Origin: UBA4636 sp963650915 | GTDB taxonomy: Bacteria > Bacillota > Clostridia > Christensenellales > Borkfalkiaceae | DNA length: 64,000 bases | Direction of reading: 5' to 3' | Assembly (NCBI GenBank): GCA_963650915.1 | Contig: CAVJMJ010000002.1 | Location: forward strand, 87,722-151,721 | Program-made: the position numbers and the translations under genes | In this document: piece by piece, positions 61,701 to 64,000 of the stretch | Layout of the letters: each line of letters starts with the position of its first letter | Numbering within the stretch: the stretch's first letter is position 1 | The notes under the pieces: generated by a model | Told to the model about the DNA's origin: nothing | Databases searched by the model: none | Seen by the model: the letters and a program-made list of their open reading frames with translations, nothing else

Positions 61701-62644
61701 GTTTCGTTAACGAAGTAGTCACCGAGTTCGTCGGTCTTCTTAACGGTTTTAATGGAGGAAACAAGTTTTGCGTATTCGGGAGCCCAATATCCGCCTTCTT
61801 CATTCCAAGTCGAAATCATTAAAGGAGTTTCGCCGAGATTGTATTGAACGTCGGAGAAAGAGTCGTCTCTCGAAGTACCTTCGAAACGGTACCAAGCGCC
61901 GGTCTTTACGTTGCACGCAATACCCGTTGCGATTACGTAATAATCTTGCCAAGCGTAGTAGCCGATGAAAGCGTACGTATCTTCGGTGCCGTCGTAGTTG
62001 GGCTTAATTTGAACGTTTGTAAGGTCCATTTCGTATTTAAGACCGGAAACGCCTTTAAGTCTTGCGGGCATACCGAGTACTGCTGCGTCCATAGTGGAAG
62101 AAAGTTCCCAACTTTGAGCCGATTTCGTAGTTTCATATTCACCGTTGGGTGCATATAAAGCGTAACCGTTGTGGTACTGTTTGGCAGCAGAACCTCTTGC
62201 GGTAACTTCGTGAGTTATTACCTTGGAGTTTTTGAGATAATCGGAGTATAAAAGATTGTCATAGCAATCATATGCTTCGAGTTGAGTTCCGTTTAAATAG
62301 AACCAAAATTGGTCGTCGGACGCTTCGGCATAACCGTTGTGGTTGGTGAAAATGGTATGTCCGTCGTATTCGACATAACTGCCGTCTTCTCTCGTCGAGT
62401 TGTCGGAACCGAAACTGTCGGTTGCAACGGCGGCGTTGATTGCTTGCGCAACGGTTTTGTAAGTACCGATTTGGGTACCGTCTTTCTGATAAGCGGTGTA
62501 CAAAGATGCACGTGTGTCGGTTATTGACTTTGCTTCGGGTACGACTTTAGTCTTGTCTTCTTGCGTAGGATTACAAGCAACTAAAGAGAACGCTAAAACT
62601 ATCGTCATTAACAGAACAAATAGAACAGTAAGCTTTCTTTTCAT
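58760..62644 (-). CDS. Giant surface lipoprotein with internal duplication
   Basis: A 1294-aa lipoprotein (lipobox LVAC, then NPTQEDK), preceded by a strong AGGAGG site. The first about 400 residues are beta-rich (YAFIGYYAWQDYYVIATGIACN...) and may bind carbohydrate. The rest is largely helical and contains two related blocks. In block one, WLPTYHVLYLKARLEEAGYKLPLYFEAI leads to GLAWNWNGSDF. In block two, VFPSIRIIVLREYFKNAGVKLPTYFDAI leads to LLSWNWNSGNKF. Each is preceded by an acidic low-complexity linker. I do not recognise a family. Position before the LplA-type importer suggests glycan capture at the surface. It has a long structured leader. Confidence 0.8.
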   Translation of the reverse strand: MKRKLTVLFVLLMTIVLAFSLVACNPTQEDKTKVVPEAKSITDTRASLYTAYQKDGTQIGTYKTVAQAINAAVATDSFGSDNSTREDGSYVEYDGHTIFTNHNGYAEASDDQFWFYLNGTQLEAYDCYDNLLYSDYLKNSKVITHEVTARGSAAKQYHNGYALYAPNGEYETTKSAQSWELSSTMDAAVLGMPARLKGVSGLKYEMDLTNVQIKPNYDGTEDTYAFIGYYAWQDYYVIATGIACNVKTGAWYRFEGTSRDDSFSDVQYNLGETPLMISTWNEEGGYWAPEYAKLVSSIKTVKKTDELGDYFVNETKYEFYTAEGKLDNEMSYTIDESVIQQHFSGVAFDANNTFAFIAGLDIRTATSTGVFSYNTDYSNGAEFKNLKVTAASAHVASNEEINDTEYGGSINTAWRGNDYNIVMASGEHEEGIYDYTILNTYACADYQQVDGCDVYSFSYNMSNDARTALGGKAKEYQDKIDALKSATAETIVGMAAQIEEVAAMYADGIVKSSTIAQKFYNVLDFAPLATAQELYAQNSPLSDDGEAFKTAFNQLPSLKTYNYVGWSTTEEDDTGYLMNDVADFKTIYDQYYTKLSDVDIERLSNHVNTSDLEMYIDLMKKTNDYFAVGFTVSGKVEGKATTAKTFTGEEAFADIALYLNKIAVGTQWGKGSTENDDENTGKSTQLNTDNNWLPTYHVLYLKARLEEAGYKLPLYFEAIIKRCGIATGLDVDFKYLDTVLTIAKGIEDGNIVVVNEKVAKMVNAVMVGKTGFAEAGLAWNWNGSDFAGRDSAYKAYYGLDASTTLITYISKVQELLTKNVSAEADGIGIKAEVEAQADIAVSDEAKAVIAMFSKSAIHGAAFDAYKTALEALAKLSTADQALVKQLSDYIDIVEVMEGHKNALEAVVLTDVEPITIYEQICYNENTPTKQLTASEALYQLNDLICRVQVGAKFTPGTESDSNESYLTMNFDNIVFPSIRIIVLREYFKNAGVKLPTYFDAIYEQIAYDTFYTSYDSIYQTVRLTDTYAKEGKTVADMTEADRKIFEKYWGPDYPLSKDALLSWNWNSGNKFEMYFSSRVAAIALQYALETKTTFGDEFRTQVTKQWIYGQVFEQYSYKDKLYWAYKYEDEAQEDGRVFGALSEFKGKDYCYGAYAPVYIDAEGNITTNGDGATMLMTTTVGVEKTTMEAWAENCSGLKAPQYKTADGTIVYKKLVWTQETGNYITNENIWVDENNRSVNLTEEESAKVKPVLVVKVYKFYDVMGEWLEAQGYTLHDNGWGYATAPATQATDAEQ

Positions 62645-62699
62645 TTTTTCCTCCTGAAAAAATAATTATTTTATATTTTGACCGTTGACTTTTTTAACC

Positions 62700-62992
62700 A
62701 TCGACGATTTTCGCCGTCGCTTTCGACCATAATCGTTTGACAACTACTTTTGTCGTTTAGTGACTGTCGTCGATTGGGGCTTTTTGTCGCCTGTCGACTG
62801 TCGTCGCCTGTCGACTTTTTTGCCACCGTTCGACTTTTTTTGTCGCCGTTCGTCTTTTAGCCGTTCTTCGACTGTCGTCGCTCGGTGACTGTCGTCAATC
62901 GGTGACTTTAAGTCATCTTTCGACATTTTTGTCGTCTGCGATTATCGTCGTCTGCCGACTTTTTCTCGTCTTTGATTTCAATCGTCTTCGAT
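62700..62992. repeat. GTCG-rich degenerate repeat in the lipoprotein leader
   Basis: About 290 bp dominated by TCGTCG, GTCGAC and T-runs. The 10-mer GACTGTCGTC occurs at 62762, 62796, 62870 and 62887. The composition resembles the hairpin array on the other side of the lipoprotein gene. A short minus-strand frame (62744-62926) crosses it but encodes only a low-complexity charged peptide with no ribosome binding site. Confidence 0.7.
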
Positions 62993-63164
62993 CAATTTAC
63001 CTAAATATATTTTCTTCGTTTACATATCGACGTTTTTTACTTTTTTCGTCGTTTGCCTTAAACGACGCTTTTTTATTTTCGCCGTTGTTATCTAACGACG
63101 CCTTTTTATCGATATTTAACGACTTTACATCGTTTATCACTATTCTATGCCCTAAAAGCATTAG

Positions 63165-63282
63165 TTTTGCCAAACAAGCAAATAAAGGTATTTGCGTTTA
63201 CAAAATAAAGGTATTTGCGTTTGCGAGCGCAAACGCAAAGGGGATATCCCCTTTTATGAAACCTATTTTCATTTTGGCAAAA
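63165..63282 (-). ncRNA. Nested structured leader element (candidate)
   Basis: TTTTGCCAAA (63165-63174) pairs with TTTGGCAAAA (63273-63282), closing a region with three further hairpins. These are ATGAAA/TTTCAT (63256-63272), AAGGGGATATCCCCTT (63238-63253) and TTTGCGTTTGC/GCAAACGCAAA (63214-63239). Two exact copies of AAATAAAGGTATTTGCGTTT (63180-63199, 63203-63222) complete it; the second feeds the third hairpin. On the minus strand it lies about 20-140 nt after a strong promoter and about 520 nt before the lipoprotein gene. It may be a regulatory leader or a small inserted element with terminal inverted repeats. Confidence 0.5.
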
Positions 63283-63311
63283 TTATGGCTTTTGAGAAAC
63301 CTTACACTATT

Positions 63312-63339
63312 ATTATAACGCTTATTTTTCGTTTGTCAA
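63312..63339 (-). promoter_or_regulatory. Promoter for the giant lipoprotein leader
   Basis: Minus strand: TTGACA (63334-63339), 16 bp, TATAAT (63312-63317). The next minus-strand gene with a ribosome binding site is the lipoprotein, so the leader would be about 660 nt. Confidence 0.75.
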
Positions 63340-63705
63340 TAGTTTTTTGAAAAATTTTTTTAATTTTTTTTAAAACCGCCTTTTCAAACGCCCCTAAATC
63401 GACTGAAAATAATTATTTGTGAAAATTAATTTCAAAAAAGCATTATCGCCAAAAATCGAGATATTTTGATAAATTTTATAATGTTCAAATTTAATATTTT
63501 TTATGCTAAATGGCTAATTTTAACGATTTTTGCCACATAAAAATTTTTTTTAAAAACTGCCCGTTTTCACCCGTTCGTTCGCCCCAAATCCCCTTTTGTG
63601 AAGAATTTGCTCACCAAAATCCCCCTGATTTTAGTTTTTAAAACCATTTTCACTTATGAAATATTTTTGCGTCCGACCTTCGGAAAGGCTTTCCTCGCTG
63701 TAAGG

Positions 63706-63915
63706 TTTACCCGCAGGAAGGCTTCACCCGGTAGGGGGTGCGTAGGCGTTAAGCAAACAGCACAGTGCGCTGTTTGTAGCCGTAGCCCGAGGCTTTAATA
63801 GCCGAGGCGGACGCGGCGCATAGCGACTGAGGAGGTTGGCTATATAATATGCGTATCCTTGCGCGGCAACGCCACTCGATCCTTCGACAGGCTCAGGATG
63901 ACCTGACGGAATGCC
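63706..63915. repeat. 210-bp-period intergenic repeat, unit 1
   Basis: The first 85 bp (63706-63790) recur at 63916-64000 with one difference. They contain the hairpin CAAACAGC/GCTGTTTG (63754-63776). The unit also holds a GGCTTTAATAGCCGAGGC stretch and, at 63878-63900, the ATCCTTCGACAGGCTCAGGAT inverted motif familiar from dispersed bacterial repeats. GC content is clearly higher than the surroundings. No coding signal; a frame at 63598-63798 crossing it has no ribosome binding site. Confidence 0.75.
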
Positions 63916-64000
63916 TTTACCCGCAGGAAGGCTTCACCTGGTAGGGGGTGCGTAGGCGTTAAGCAAACAGCACAGTGCGCTGTTTGTAGCCGTAGCCCGA
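63916..64000. repeat. 210-bp-period intergenic repeat, unit 2 (cut by window edge)
   Basis: Second copy, identical to 63706-63790 except one C-to-T change (CACCCGG to CACCTGG). It ends at the window boundary and probably continues. The low divergence suggests recent duplication or gene conversion. Confidence 0.75.

Noticed and set aside
62744..62926. Minus-strand frame of 60 codons in the lipoprotein leader
   Set aside because: It is a by-product of the GTCG-rich repeat: low-complexity charged peptide, no ribosome binding site and no recognisable domain.
62902..63318. Plus-strand frame of 138 codons
   Set aside because: It crosses the repeat tract, the structured element and the antisense of a promoter. 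Composition is repeat-driven and no ribosome binding site was seen.
63598..63798. Plus-strand frame over the right-edge repeat
   Set aside because: It starts in AT-rich DNA and runs into the repeat; frames through such repeats are common and carry no coding signal.

Overview
The window looks like a chromosomal segment of a low-GC Gram-positive bacterium, most likely an uncultured gut-type Clostridium-class member of the Bacillota. The evidence is the gene content: an arginine-phosphorylation set (mcsA-mcsB-clpC plus a ywlE-type phosphatase), a sua5-ywlE-rpiB-upp block like the ywl region of Bacillus subtilis, a CdaA-type diadenylate cyclase, a DnaD/DnaI-type helicase-loading pair, long-form HPF, strong AGGAGG-type ribosome binding sites and TTGACA/TATAAT promoters. 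The placement rests on gene content only; no rRNA or tRNA gene was seen.

Region 1 (1-11.2 kb): a partial RNase J gene and valS, a divergent substrate-binding/ATPase/permease transporter operon, a YkvI-like permease, a cation-diffusion facilitator, glucose-6-phosphate isomerase and a sugar-phosphate isomerase-like TIM barrel. Region 2 (11.4-30 kb): almost entirely minus-strand housekeeping genes. In transcription order they run sbcD-sbcC, an alpha/beta-hydrolase-like protein without the nucleophilic serine, lepB, degV, pepF, dnaB, sua5, ywlE, rpiB, upp, galU, then mcsA-mcsB-clpC and hpf. The protein-arginine kinase and its likely phosphatase therefore lie within about 3 kb of each other. No ctsR is present, and mcsA is a short zinc-finger-only form.

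Region 3 (30-43 kb): a plus-strand dnaD-like/dnaC-like pair; cdaA followed by an unlisted 36-residue membrane-protein gene in the place where cdaR often sits; holA-comEC and a metallo-beta-lactamase-fold protein. A free-standing structured RNA (6S-like candidate) with its own promoter and terminator follows, then an M18 aminopeptidase, engB and lon, and a plus-strand short-chain dehydrogenase.

Region 4 (43-62.6 kb): a minus-strand carbohydrate-use locus. It encodes a 1294-residue lipoprotein with an internal duplication, an LplA-type binding protein, two CUT1 permeases (no ATPase present), a DUF4127 protein, a GH31 glycosidase, an Ig-like lipoprotein, a secreted GDPD-like protein, a GH26 lipoprotein, NanE and a GH36 alpha-galactosidase. 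GH26 plus GH36 suggests galactomannan-type substrates, with imported sugars feeding Pgi-type central metabolism. No dedicated regulator or sensor is encoded in the locus.

The non-coding DNA around the giant lipoprotein gene is the least explained part. Downstream lies an array of six GTCGC...GCGAC hairpins (58337-58491). Upstream is a leader of about 660 nt that begins at a near-consensus promoter, with a nested structured element (63165-63282) and a GTCG-rich degenerate repeat (62700-62992). The right edge (63706-64000) enters a 210-bp-period intergenic repeat that continues past the window.
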